This document shows positions 1 to 19,300 of a stretch of 64,000 nt of DNA, one piece after another. Origin of the DNA: Notospermus geniculatus (taxonomy: Eukaryota > Nemertea > Pilidiophora > Heteronemertea > Lineidae); assembly GCA_002633025.1 (NCBI GenBank), contig NMRB01000026.1, forward strand, positions 399,717-463,716, written 5' to 3'. Positions within the stretch are counted from its first letter, which is position 1. Every line of letters begins with the position of its first letter. The position numbers were made by a program, and so were the translations under genes. The notes below the pieces were generated by a model. That model did not search any database, was not told where the DNA came from, and saw nothing but the letters and a program-made list of their open reading frames with translations.

Positions 1-1822
1 ACATAGCTCAAGGCACCTTGAAAATGGCAGGTTCTACATGTAATGTGGAAAAACTGGCAGAAAGGGATGAAATATTTGGCTTTTATCTTGGAGGGGAAAA
101 ACTTTATTTTTTCCTCCAAGCTTTTATGTGCTCAATCATCTGCTTGTTGTTGCCTTCATGACATGGTGCATGTACATGTACAGTATTGTGCAGAAGTAAA
201 TACACCCAAGGTTTTTGTTACTTTGAAGGTCTATTTTGTTTTCCAGGGGTAAATTTGCCGTGGTGAGACGAATCCGCGACAAAACATCTGGGAAGAATTA
301 TGCTGCAAAGTTCATACGCAAACGACGAAAAGGAAAAGACTGTCGGCGAGATGTCCTTCATGAGCTCGTGATACACGAACTGGCGTTGAGCCATCCGAGG
401 TTGATACATATGACAGACGTTTATGAGACGATGCACGAGATCATTGTCATCATGGAATAGTAAGTCATCTGACATGTCTGTACCTCTCTATTAAGTGCTC
501 GCAATTGAAACCTTATGCGAGGGTCCGTGGGTTCGTCGAGTCCGGTAGGAAGCTTGTATGTCTTTCACCTTAGAAACCTGTTATTATTTCATGCCCTCTA
601 TTAAGGACACTCCATTGGGATGACAGTGTTGTCCCAGATTGATAGGTGTCCTCATGAAAGAGGCTAAAACGAACAGAAATCATTGACATGAATTGTCTTC
701 CTCGATTGCCATTTTTCACACCCAACTGCTTCACGCCAGAGAACTGTCAGTGGTGTGTCCAGCGGCCTGGCCCTGGGAGTTTTTTGTGTTATGATGGGTT
801 CTTTGCCTGTATACTATACATGTACCCTTGGGAGAGGGATTAGGGGACAAATCCTATGCCTTTGTCTAAGCATGACTTGGCTTATGAAAGGCATGCATGT
901 AAGCCCAGCTAATGTCTAGACTTGTCTTTTATGTTCTGATGTGTTCAAGCCCTCCTTAGAAAAAAGTTGTGAGTCCTTGAGAATTGTAAACTAGGTGGTT
1001 GTACACGGTTGTACCAGTGAACATTTTAATGCGAAAAGTAATATGATAATTGCTTCAAAATTACCCATTATGTCCCAATTGTTGTGGTGGTCTAGTTCAC
1101 AGTTCGGGCCTTCTCCAAGTCATCAAGTTGGAGACCTCTACAATCACTGCTAATTGTTTGTGGCGTTGTTTTTCTGATTATTCATTGAATCAATGGTTAC
1201 TTCACTCAAAAAAATGCACAGAGTTAGGTGGAGTATTATGTCCATCATGTAGTAAAAGCGTAAACTATGTGGCTGGCGTTGAGTTTCCCTGGCATGTTCC
1301 TCTTGCACTTACGCAACATGTAAGTTACAATAAGCAAAATTAGTAAGCACATCATCTTGAAGTATCCAGGCTTACAGAAATGAAAGTTGAGGGTATGAAC
1401 TCCTCTGTCACGAGTGTCAGGTTTAGAAACTCATTCGTAGAGAGCCAAGATCCCTCCACTCCCATCTTGAGGTGGTTATCAGCAGGCCATCCTCAATACT
1501 GCCATGATGGCTGCTCTCTCCCACGAAGTTAGCAGGTTGTGGATGGTGTAGACACCGGAGAGCAAGCACTGAGAATCCCTGATAACCTCAGCATGCTCCA
1601 CACCAGACAAATCTGACAACATACTTCTAAATTACTAGCTGAAAACACGTCTGCTTTCAGCAAATATATTGTCTGTCTGTCTGCGGAGGTGCGAAATAGT
1701 TTGAAGGTAGTGCACCAAGAAATGCATGTATTCCTGCATGAGGCATCAAGGATGAGTCTCCAGTTAAACATCGCACTACCTGCTGTGACGTCAAGCTCGG
1801 ATTAACGCCACACTTCTTTTCT
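1..1822 (+). repeat. Duplicated block, copy 1 (STK17 exon 2 and flanking introns)
   Basis: This block matches 15572-17404 almost base for base, with only small indels and scattered substitutions. It contains both intron flanks as well as the exon, so it is a DNA-level duplication and not a retrocopy. Identity ends abruptly at 1822/17404: copy 1 runs on into a T-rich tract and the HECW exon, copy 2 into other intron sequence. The left end lies at or beyond the window edge. It is either a segmental duplication or a second haplotype placed in tandem by the assembler; I favour the second because three other duplications here behave that way. Confidence 0.9.
247..459 (+). CDS. Orphan second copy of STK17 kinase exon 2
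   Basis: This 213-base exon lies between a ttccag acceptor and a gtaagt donor. It encodes the end of the glycine-rich loop (GKFAVVRR), the ATP-anchoring lysine in [12 protein letters not shown] and the start of the N-lobe. Its translation is identical to that of the STK17 exon at 15818-16030. No other STK17 exon accompanies it: the sequence to its right becomes HECW after 1822. It is therefore an isolated exon that cannot make a kinase by itself. Whether it is a real duplication or an assembly duplicate cannot be decided from the window. Confidence 0.85.
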
Positions 1823-1837
1823 TTTTTGTCGTATTCA

Positions 1838-7217
<5,380 letters not shown>

Positions 7218-10200
7218 GCTCTCATTAATATCTGTGGTGTAACAGTTGTCATCATGAACTGGACATGTCAAGGATATTTCAACTTTGACATCATGATATG
7301 AAATAAACAAGAAACTGCTAGGACTTGGCTTCAATTGCTTACAGTTGCACATCTTCAGACCCAACATATCCAATGTTTACGTCGCCCTCAGCTGCCATAG
7401 TGCCTGCTTTCGCAGTGGTTGTGAAAAAAGCATCGTCATCATCTCACGGTCATGACTATTAACAATTCACTGGCATTATGGAAACTTCCCCACATAGATT
7501 AGAAGGTTTGCTTATTGAAACATATCAATCTCATCGTTGCATCCTAATTTTCATGCGTTTTCCATCCCCTAAATTCACCTGAAGTTAGGCAAATTGTGGA
7601 GAGATCTTCTAGTCTCGTTTCAAAACCTGTGCGCGTGAACCAGGCTGTGATTTCAAAGTTGGTGTTTACCCTGGTGTTTAGTAGACATTTTGTTCCAGAG
7701 ATGCAGTTAATACATTGTTTGGGAAATGTAATCATTGTAACCCTTATATTTTGAAGTCTGAGGAGACATCATGTGTAAAACACCCATCTGTTGATTCATT
7801 CTGACCCCTTGTTGATCACCAACAATATTCTCAGGTTAAGCTTATTCTATTCTGCACACATACACGTATGTCTGTCTTGCTCTCGTGATCCGTGAACCAT
7901 ATTTAGGGCAATCAATAATCTAACACAAAGTATGTTCTCTGCAGTTGCTACACAAAGATTTACATGGTATTTTATCATGGATTTCAACAAGGAGTGTCTG
8001 ATTTGGTAAATAAGTAGCTGTTCGTCTAGTTTTAGCAAATTGTCACTTCAATGCATATATCAAAGCTTCTTGCTGTATTTTTACAGCAAGGGAAGTCAAT
8101 TTATACAAAGATCTGCTTTACTGAATGGATAATTCTTCCGTGCCATCTTATTCAAGTGCAATTTTAAAATTTGCCAAACACAGATAAGTTCATTTTCACT
8201 GATAATGTATACCGGTATTTAAAGTAAGGGGAGCATACCCATGCAAACTCACAAATTGATGCACGATATGGAAAAATAGATTGAAACTGCCTTTAATGGT
8301 AAAAGTCAGAACATACCCTGTGATCAGTGGGAGAATGTTCCAATGATATAACAGCTAGCTATATCATGTACAGCCAAGTGCATTGTGGTGTACAGTATTG
8401 CTGTTACTACTTTCAACCATACCCGCATTGATATATGGTACAGGTACGGTACTACGTTTTACCGTAACTGTTATCCTGTAACCGTTTTACATTTGGAAGG
8501 TAATAAGGTGCTCACCAACTGAGTGAGGTTGCAATTGACGTCGTGAGGGGCAAATTTATATGCTGCAAGTTCGATAAAGTCTGTACTACTGACAACCTAG
8601 CGGCTACCGACTTCCACGGCCAGTCTGCAAGAGGGTCCCAGAGCTGCCCTCCACGATGAAATCCAAACAACCTTAATTGGTTCATCAAATGTAAAGTTTT
8701 GACCTAAGAGTTTCTTCCCATCCTGAGGCGGCGCAGAATCCCTTTTTTTACGCCAGAGCAGATTATGATCGAAAAGCAGGCTTTTCACAACAAACGAATG
8801 TTTTATGTTACCTGTGTGATGGATAGAGGGCAGCATTGCATCCACTACATAACTGTGAATACTCCTAATTTATTTGTTAATGGCTGTTTACATTTATCAT
8901 ATTTTGCAGTCAAAGTGACTGAATGTCACTATTCCACGTGAGAGTTTTCTATACAAGTAGGCACTCATGGGCAAGCACTGTACTTATTCACCATTGTTGG
9001 TTTCCTTACGACTTACGCTGAGCCGAATGACACATACGGCCGCCAAGACCTTCCTGTGTTGAGTTGCCCATAGAGAGCCTTTTAACTCCTGCGAGAAAAC
9101 TCTGATGTGAGCCTTGCCTTTTGTTTGATTGAGCCTTGGTGGGGGGGGGGGGCATCAGTGGGAAAGAGGAATAATTACTGTACGGCACTTCTTTACTGAT
9201 TTGCTTTGGCAGTTCATAGTTCACAATACATTACAAGAAATGATATTCACAATGGGCTGAGCCAATTTTGGCTGATGTCGGGGCATTTTGGTGCACTTTT
9301 AAAAAAAGGGCGATCATGAATAAAATGTGCCTGTGAAGAGCAATCAGATTTCCAGGCAGTTGGTAGGGCAGCTGAGGCCAGTGGCCCGCATGGCCTCTGA
9401 GTCAGTCCTGCCCTATGTTTCATGCCAATGAATAGTGCTGATAAATCATAGATCATTCAATCAATCATTTGTAATAAACGGATACATAATGTCAGATTCC
9501 GCTGAGTGATCACTGTCACTGAGAAAGCCTTGATGAAAAAAAGTGGGGTATGCACGCATTATGAATGAACCATCAACTTGACCATTGTAAAATGTGTCAT
9601 TTTTCCAGGAATCAGCGATTTCACCTTTTGAAGTTGCAGTTTAATTAACTCATTATAGAACTAGGTTAACTACTATGAAATTGTTTCTGCGTAATGCAGT
9701 GAACAGTTGAATGAGAAATCACATTGTTTGCCGTTTATTTTATTGTTCTGGAGTACTCGAGCAGAGTAAAAACCTTTATAGATATTACTTGTATCCTGAA
9801 TGATTTCAGTGAAATAACTTTGACCTATGATTCAACTCTTGTAATTTACATCACACGTGGTTCAAAATCATCACAACTGGTTCTTTTGTGGTATGCAAGA
9901 CTAAATATTATTCATTTCCACTATCATCGAGGCCCTCCTATTGTAATTCAGATTTTCCACTGAAATTGCTGGGAACATTCTTAATCAAAATTGACAAGGT
10001 TTGAAGCCGTGTATCACGTAATCACATCTGCTACATCCAAAATCTTCTCGGGTAGCACATCAGACAAGGGTCTTACCGGTCAAAGCTTAGTATAGATGGC
10101 AGCACTCATGGTAAGCCAGAATGATCTGGTAACCAATTGCCGGTAACATTTAAAGGTTCATATCATGCCTCTTGACTCTGGGGCAATAACTCTGCATATG

Positions 10201-11320
10201 GTTCCCCCCCTTCTGACCTCTCACAAGCCTTTCCAGCAAGGCTCACACACAATTTGACCACGGCAGCTGCTAGGCCTACTCAGAATAAACACTAACATGT
10301 TGGCCTAACCAATTTCATGATTGGCTTTTCGATTTAGGAAACTTGAAATAATCCAAACTGGGAAGGGTGCACCTAAAGAGCCAGCACCTGTCATCCCCTC
10401 TTATGCTTCAACACATTCGTGATATCATTAAAAGCTATCGCTCCTGGAATGTTCCATTATAAGATAGGGGAGGTTTGATATCTTCCATTTGTATATTTTT
10501 TCAATTGAGGTAGATTTAGAATTATGCTGTTTGTTGAGAAATTCTGTGGCGATTTGCAACCTGATATATCAATCATGCCATCTTGTCAAGACTGTATTTT
10601 CCAGATTTTTTGTACCCAAGGTTTTTCAGGCTTTGTGTCTTGATGCCCGATGACAGTCCTCTGCAGGCGAATGCTCATGCCAATACTTGAATGATGCCTT
10701 TATGTTGTGAGCGCTTTGTCAAGCGACACGTGTGATTGATATGGCATTGTCATTGGTCTGTGTCTTCTTTTGCATCTAATCCAGACTGGAAATCAGTCAG
10801 TTTTTGTCTTCATGTCCCCAGAACATTTTCCCAGCCCTGAATCATGGTCTGAGTGATATGTTTACATTTTGTACGATATCTGTGTCAATCCATGGTAGGC
10901 ATTACTACATGTAAAAATTCCCACTACTTCTGTGTCTGCACATGACCACATGCTACTGGCAATGCATTCTGGGTAAAGTTCCGCGATCTCATCACAATTT
11001 TGTGAAGCTTTTCTCCAACGGTGCATATTTTGCCCGTGTAAACTTCATATAATGCTTATAGCTGATTTGTAAGTGGCAATCAAGGGTTTGTTTGAGTCAG
11101 AGGTGAAATACAGATCGCCACCAAAATCACCAACTATGATGTCACCTTGTAGCAACTTCCATTGTGTACTTAGTCATTCTACCTCATTCTCCAGAGATCT
11201 ATCAGGCTGTTGTTTAACTCCAGTCTGATGACTTGATGGTATCATTCATTTACATGCAAGCTCTTGTAGAACGCAAGAGTCACATGCGTCAAATCATACA
11301 GGTTTTATTTCCTTGTTGTT

Positions 11321-11483
11321 TTAAAGGGCCTCTAGAGGCAGCCAGCATGGCAGGGGAAAACCCCGGGGAAAACCCAGGTTGAATACCTCGTACCAGTGGT
11401 TATTACATTAAAGTGGCGCCGCCTGGCCGAAGAACCGGTACTGATAGTAGCCTAATGGCGAGCTGCCTCTAGAGGCCCTTTAA
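11321..11483. mobile_element. TTAA-flanked MITE, family B
   Basis: Starts TTAA-AGGGCCTCTAGAGGCAGC and ends GCTGCCTCTAGAGGCCCT-TTAA. The 18-base terminal inverted repeats are perfect and the flanking TTAA is duplicated. It is 163 bases including both TTAA copies and non-coding. TTAA target duplication is typical of piggyBac-like elements and is also known in Kolobok-type elements. Confidence 0.75.
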
Positions 11484-13362
11484 TGTAAAAAGTTAGTAAT
11501 CTTCGACAATGGTTCTAAAATGCTTTATGTTACTGTAGATACAGTCTCTGCTGTAATTATTGCCTAGGCCTACCTTTAAAATGTTTTAGTCTGTACGAAA
11601 TCAGACTTCATACTGGCAGACCTGTTCAATCATCCATGTGTAAGTGTGAAATGGGCAAAAATTGAGGTGAAGAAGGTTCAAGGACTCATTCAAGTAAATT
11701 CAGGCCCCAATGTATGTGTAATCACAATTGGTGATATGCATAGTCGAGTAAATGCTTCTGCTACAAATTGTGTAACATTTACACTAGCTATTTCTGCACG
11801 AAACTGGAGTAAAAGCATTCACTGGCTTCCTGCATATTACCAAATGGATCTAATCCTCCGACTTGGATGATGGGAAAGGTGTCCGTCAACAAGCGACCTT
11901 GACCTTCGATTGATCCATCTGTATGAAGTGACGAGGCCAGCGCATCCTTAAAGGATTTAACATCTAACTGCTCTACTTGTAAATTAATGTGTACATTCAT
12001 TAATAAGATAACAACAAATTGAATCATGATATTTTTGTTGTTGTTCATGCATCTTGGAGTCGGACAAAGAAATGTTACATCCATCTTTCAGGATGTTGCA
12101 AGCTCTATGAGTGTATAATTCTTTGGTGTGTTTTTCATGCTCTGTGCTTGACATTTTCTCTCTGACAGCTCTCCAGGGGCCCGTGCTCAACCGAACAAGA
12201 ACACCACCTGATAGGCTCTGTAGGCTATGGCCTTTGGGTGCTAGTAGATCACGCCGAAGCCCAGAACTTACTTTTGGCCGTTTTAGTGAAATTCCTAAAC
12301 AGCAGGGCCTGGCACGTGCAATAGGTACTGATTAATAGATTACCTGGGTAAAAGGCAACTAATGGGTAATTAAGGTGTTTTCCCCCTCTTAGGGGCAAAA
12401 AATTGATCTTTTTACCAACCCCCTCCAGGTTCAGATTCTTTGTACCACGTGCTTTTGTTTATTTAAAAAACAAAATAGACTGTCCTGCTCTGATTGGTCA
12501 AAGTGGAAAATGACGTCAGAGCCCACTTACCAGTTTCAAGTTTACCATGAAATTTAACCTGCGTAAAAGTAATACCCAGTGAATATCAATCGAATATTTG
12601 AGTTGATATGTCCAAAAGTATGAAATATGATGTATTTGGATACCAGTTTAGGTTTAGTTGCGGTGTTTTTTTTACGTTTTTATGCAGCCGCTCATAATGG
12701 GGAACTTGAAACTCCTACTTCATTGATGTTCAACGTGCATTCAGGAAATAACAACACAGTTGGTGTAAAATACCTGAACGGTGAACACTGTGCATTGTGT
12801 CAGTACACAGCGGCCCGGTCCGATCAAACTGCGTATTAAACCTGATTTATGTGGACTAATGACCTAACTTCAATCGGGATCAATTTGTTTGCCCCAGGCC
12901 TTGTATTTCTGCTATAATTTGAGCCGAATTTACGTGTAATTTCCCAGTTTCCCAAAGGATTGTGTTCGGAATCTGAGTGCATGCTGCTGATGCACGCATT
13001 CCGCTGTACATTCCAAGGAGTGTACATGGCTGTTAACCCTTTCTATGCTGAAGCCCTGTCTAATGGTGAATGGTGACACTTTGATAACGGAATTTTCAGC
13101 CGTGATAACTGGAATTAGTTTGTTTCTAAAAAGGTTTTGTGGTTATCTGTGTGGTCGGAGATAATTGGAATCTTCAATGTGGTAATTTTTTGACCAAATT
13201 TACAAATGACTCATCGTCAGATCTGATTTGACAAACTGAAAGTGGTTTGTTGATAAGTTTTTCAAGTGGGACAGAGTAGGTGCTTCTCATTTAAACAAAC
13301 GCTGTATCTTACAGCACGCATGTTCTCTTAATTAAGACTTGTGCTATACATCGATTAAAAAC

Positions 13363-16300
13363 ATGAATCGTTCGGCAAGTGACGCTTTTGACAACCGGAC
13401 CGAAATGAACGGTTTGATGGCGGACCGATTGAACCGGTGTATAAGAGAGGAACCGCTTACAAATATCTATACAGTTGAAGAAGAAATCGGACGGTAAGTT
13501 TTTTATCACGTTTATTGGATCCTATTTTGGTATTTACTAGGCTTGATGGTTTCCTTCTTTAGAAGGGGCATGATGCCGATGATTGGGTCCCCTGGCCCGG
13601 AGAATGTCATGATTCTATGCTTGAGTTACCTGCCATCTGTATGATTGTTCCGACCATATTTTTCATTTCAAGTCTTTAAAATTGAAAAATGTAAAACAGC
13701 CGTGTGTCATTTACATATAATCATATTTTTTCTTACTCCATACTGTGCTGTGACTATGATGCAAAACACAGGTACACATTACATCCCGTGTGACCTACAT
13801 TTGCTGAGTCAAACCAGCCTCTCGGCTGCAAGTGTTTTAATCTGTCTCCTGGCTGTCGTTGTGTCAACGTCTGTGATCTGATAAGTTAATTTGTGACCCA
13901 GGTGGTGATCAAACAACTGGAAAGAAGTTCATGATTGGTTCCAAAAATCATCCTCTAACGAGCCACGCAGTCAGATGGTGACAATAATGTTTCTTCTTTC
14001 TAGTATTCAGTCGAGATTTGGGTAACACGTTGAACTTCTGCGAAATTAAAACCCACACAGCTTGTCTGTTTCATCAGAATCCGGCAGTAGGTTCCTGGTG
14101 GAGGTGAACGGTAAAAAGGGGTGGACCATAAATATATCAAACTAAAGAACAAAGAACCATTATATTATGGTTGGATATATTGGAATTTTAGATATTTTAA
14201 TGGTTTCCTTCACACTTGATCTATGTAGGGACATTATAAAGAAATGTGAAACAGATCTTGGTTATTGAGAACAGGTGATCATGGTTCATCTCTCAAGTCT
14301 CATCCAGTCCTTGGCTGATCAATTTCAGCAATCTACGTTCAATAAATTTCACAGGTGGATCGTTGCACGTCATCCTCAGACCACAGCGTTTTACCTCGCT
14401 CCTCTTTATCCACTCACACTGCGAGTGTATGAAGGGGAACGAGACCAAAGCCGTGCTGTGGGAGGGTGTTTGCACGTGTTCAGCAACCTGCTGGTATGCC
14501 TGGATGATTTGTGATTGTGGGAGAGATGCAGATGGGTGCTAAACAATGTTAGTTTTCTTCATTTCTTCACAAAAACTAACCGATTCTCCAGTAAACAGTA
14601 GATGGACTTTGGGTGGAAGGACCCAAGTGTGTCACAAGTAAAAATTACCTAAATGCTTTCTCCTGGCCTACATGTAGGGTTTGCAGAAAACCTTCCTCCA
14701 GGCTCTTGTCAAATGTTTTTAACAAACTTTTTAGAAATCTCCACAACACAAGGCTTGCTCCACAACACAAAGGTCATCTAAGCTTCTTTTCCAACAGCGG
14801 AACTCGGCAAGATCAAGGAGCAATGCAGTCTTCCAACAAAGTTGGATCTCCATCAGGTTGTAATCAGATGCAGCTTGAACTGATCGCTTTGTTCATTTTG
14901 CTGATCTGCACTTGATGAACTAGGTTTGAAGAGAAATCTTCCATTTTATGTGTCCAGAAAATTTGGCAAAAGGATGTACAGTAACAGGTGGCGTAGAACC
15001 AAAATAGACACCTTTCGTGCCTGTTACTGTACATCCTTTTGCCAAATTTTCTGGACACATAAAATGGAAGATTTCAAGTCCAATGTGACATGTGTGATTG
15101 CTATATCAATGAAATGTACATGTTCAGTTGCTGTTTAGCTCTGGGAATTTTAATTGACGGATGGAATTGGCAAGACGAGGGGAAATAAGGTCAAGATGAA
15201 ATCTATCATTGCCCATCCGGCCCATCGGGAGTCGATAAATTTATGTGCGTGAAATGGGAATCAATTTCTGTACCATACTATTCCCAGCATGGTATCATCG
15301 ATTCAATGCACTTATTTTCTGTTCATATGCCATAAAACTTGAACATTATCTCTTTCGTATGCTCCACCTACATGAACCAAACATTTTTGTTTGGCGGCGC
15401 ATCCTAAATGTCTAATTCATATTGTCGGATTGCCAAGCTTGTAACCTTTAATGCTCTCGTATCCCTTGATTCATGTCCACAATAATCGTCATTCTGCAAT
15501 TCCCAGTTGCTGCAAACTGCCAAGTACTATCATTTACAAGACTTATGGCAGTTACAAAAAAGGAAATAGGTACTTAGCTCAAGGCACCTTGAAAATGGCA
15601 GGTTCTACATGTAATGTGGAAAAACTGGCAGAAAGGGATGAAATATTTGGCTTTTATCTTGGAGGGGAAAAACTTTATTTTTTCCTCCAAGCTTTTATGT
15701 GCTCAATCATCTGCTTGTTGTTGCCTTCATGACATGGTGCATGTACATGTACAGTATTGTGCAGAAGTAAATACACCCAAGGTTTTTGTTACTTTGAAGG
15801 TCTGTTTTGTTTTCCAGGGGTAAATTTGCCGTGGTGAGACGAATCCGCGACAAAACATCTGGGAAGAATTATGCTGCAAAGTTCATACGCAAACGACGAA
15901 AAGGAAAAGACTGTCGGCGAGATGTCCTTCATGAGCTCGTGATACACGAACTGGCGTTGAGCCATCCGAGGTTGATACATATGACAGACGTTTATGAGAC
16001 GATGCACGAGATCATTGTCATCATGGAATAGTAAGTCATCTGACATGTCTGTACCTCTCTATTAAGTGCTCGCAATTGAAACCTTATGCGAGGGTCCGTG
16101 GGTTCGTCGAGTCCGGTAGGAAGCTTGTATGTCTTTCACCTTAGAAACCTGTTATTATTTCATGCCCTCTATTAAGGACACCATTGGGATGACAGTGTTG
16201 TCCCAGATTGATAGGTGTCCTCATGAAAGAGGCTAAAACGAACAGAAATCATTGACATGAATTGTCTTCCTCAATTGCCATTTTTCACACCCGACTGCTT

Positions 16301-19300
16301 CACGCCAGAGAACTGTCAGTGATGTGTCCAGCGGCCTGGGAGTTGTTTGTGTTATGATGGGTTCTTTGCCTGTATACATGTACATGTACCCTTGGGAGAG
16401 GGATTAGGGGACACATCCTATGCCTTTGTCTAAGCATGACTTGGCCTTGTGTATGAAAGGCATGCATGTAAGCCCAGCTAATGTAAGCCCAGCTAATGTC
16501 TAGACTTGTCTTTTATGTTCTGATGTGTTCAAGCCCTCCTTAGAAAAAAGTTGTGAGTCCTTGAGAATTGTAAACTAGGTGTTTGTACACGGTTGTACCG
16601 GCGAACATTTTAATGCGAAAAGTAATATGATAATTGCTTCAAAATTACCCATTATGTCCCAATTGTTGTGGTGGTCTAGTTCACAGTTCGGGCCTTCTCC
16701 AAGTCATCAAGTTGGAGACCTCTACAATCACTGCTAATTGTTTGTGGCGTTTTTCTGATTATTCATTGAATCAATGGTTACTTCACTCAAAAAAATGTAC
16801 AGAGTTAGGTGGAGTGTTGTGTCCATCATGTAGTAAAAGCGTAAACTATGTGGCTGGCGTTGAGTTTCCCTGGCATGTTCCTCTTGCACTTACGCAACAT
16901 ATAAGCATAATTAGTAAGCACATCATCTTGAAGTGTCAAGGCTTACAGAAATGAAAGTTGAGGGTATGAACTCCTCTGTCACGAGTGTCAGGTTTAGAAA
17001 CTCGTTCATAGAGAGCCAAGATCCCTCCACTCCCATCATGAGGTCACCTCATGGTGGTTATCAGCAGGCCATCTTCAATACTGCCATGATGGCTGCTCTC
17101 TCCCACGAAGTTAGCAGGTTGTGGATGGTGTAGACACCGGAGAGCAAGCACTGAGAATCCCTGATAACCTCAGCATGCTCCACACCAGACAAATCTGACA
17201 ACATACTTCTAAATTACTAGCTGAAAACACGTCTGCTTTCAGCAAATGTATTGTCTGTCTGTCTGCAGAGGTGCGAAATAGTTTGAAGGTAGTGCACCAA
17301 GAAATGCATGTATTCCTGCATGAAGCATCAAGGATGAGTCTCCAGTTAAACATCGCACTACCTGCTGTGACGTCAAGCTCGGATTAACGCCACACTTCTT
17401 TTCTCCCGTAATTGCATTCCCTTGTTAACCTTCAAGGTAGAAAATTGTCTCATACTGACTCACGCGAGGTTCTTGCAAAAGTTGCGTGGTGATTTGTCAG
17501 TTCTTATGTTAGATTTTTGCCGGTTATTTATAGAGGTGTAAAAGATGCAGAAAGGTTACTGTGGCAGTTCTTGCTGCAGACATACATTGTGTTCTTCTCC
17601 ATTTGATTCATCTTCTTCAGGTTGTTGAGCTCCAAAGTCATGGTGATGGTTGGCAAACGCCTGAATCAAACGCCGTGATTCTGTGAGCCGTTGGTCCATG
17701 CCCCCCCCCCCCGCCCCGCCCCCAGCTCTTCTCCCAAGTTTCACTTTGACTCAGTTGTTACAAAGGGCAATCTTCAGTTCCAAACGGCCCATACAATATC
17801 AATATTATTGCACAATATGAAAATCAAAGTGGGCAATATTATTGCCAATCTTTCTTCCATGCCAGAAGCACATGATTGACACCCATTTTGGGCTCCATAT
17901 TGTGCAATGATATTGGGTGGCGTATACACATATAGACCGTTTTAGCTGGCAGCACCCATGGAAGTAAATGTTGTGAGACTGCATGGACTGTGAGACATAT
18001 TGAAGACATGTAAAACTTGCAGAGGTGAGAAATAATATGTCGGTTTTAGCCGGTTTTAGACACAGCCATGGTGGCCCGATGAGATGATCTCATTGATTGA
18101 GATTTCCGTCTGCATGCTGCCATCTTTCACGTCGAGGGGGTTCCCATCAGAATACTATGATCTTGCATCTGTTCAGTTCAATTCTGCTTCAGTGACTCAT
18201 TTGTTGAAGCGAAGTAATACACATCGACGGAAACGGAATACAACTTTCTGTGGTTTTCTACGATTCGTGAATGAAAAAAAACATGCAGCGTGAATTCCCT
18301 GGGTGGAGGTAGGATGGTTCTCTTCGATAACGGATTCTTGGTTGTTGAATCATCTTCATTCAAAATCTTCAATTTCATTCAGAAGCAGTTGGCCATCTCC
18401 CTGCAAATGGTGGTTTACTTTATCCTTTGCGTAGACATTGCTGTAGGGCAAGACTGATATCCTCCCACAGCAGGGGCTTGTCACTCCTCCTCTTCATCCA
18501 CTCACACTTATACATGTAGTGTGTGAGTGTATGAAGAGGAATGAGATCAAAAGCCGTGCTGTGGGTGGATGTTTGGGAGGAAACCAACATTGCTATTGCT
18601 CATTTACGGTACATTAGATAATAAACAACAAGTCAATCTCCAGAATTCACGAATTTTCGACCCCAACCGGGGTCTTTTTCAAGTGGAACTTTACAATCTG
18701 AAACTCTAGAAAAGACTGATTTGGGCTCATTTACATTAGCCCATTCGGCATTTTACACAGAGTCACTTCGATCTGTTTGAGGCCAGTTCACTTGCTTTTT
18801 GTACCACGACAAAGCCATGCGTCTTATACTATCCAGAAGGACCAATATGCCCACAAAACCAAATCAAATCTTATTATTACATGTATGTAACAGGCAATAC
18901 ATTACTGTGGTACAAAAAGCAAGTGAAACGGCCTTGAACCGGATCGAACCGACTCGTATAAAAAGGGTTGTTGAGAGGAAACCAATTATTGGTAAATCAG
19001 CTTATGTGAAGGAGTGCCCTTTGACGTCCACCCTTCCTTTATATTGAATGGGATTTGGACGATCTATGGTAAAATTGCTCGCTTGCTATGGCACTGCCGC
19101 AGAATGTACAACGGAAAATAAACAAAGACTGGTATCCATACCATCCTCGAACCATCATTCCGCGTTCTGTATTGGTGTCGGTTACGGAGATCCGAAACTG
19201 GGATAGTTCAGGTATGGTTGGAACGCGAGGGTGATGGGTATGCGAAACACGCCGTGTGCCTGAATGGGAACGTTTTCAAGGCGAGAGTCGGTGGAGGGTA

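Noticed and set aside
1-1822. Retrocopy or processed pseudogene of STK17
   Set aside because: Both flanking introns are duplicated along with the exon, so it did not pass through RNA.
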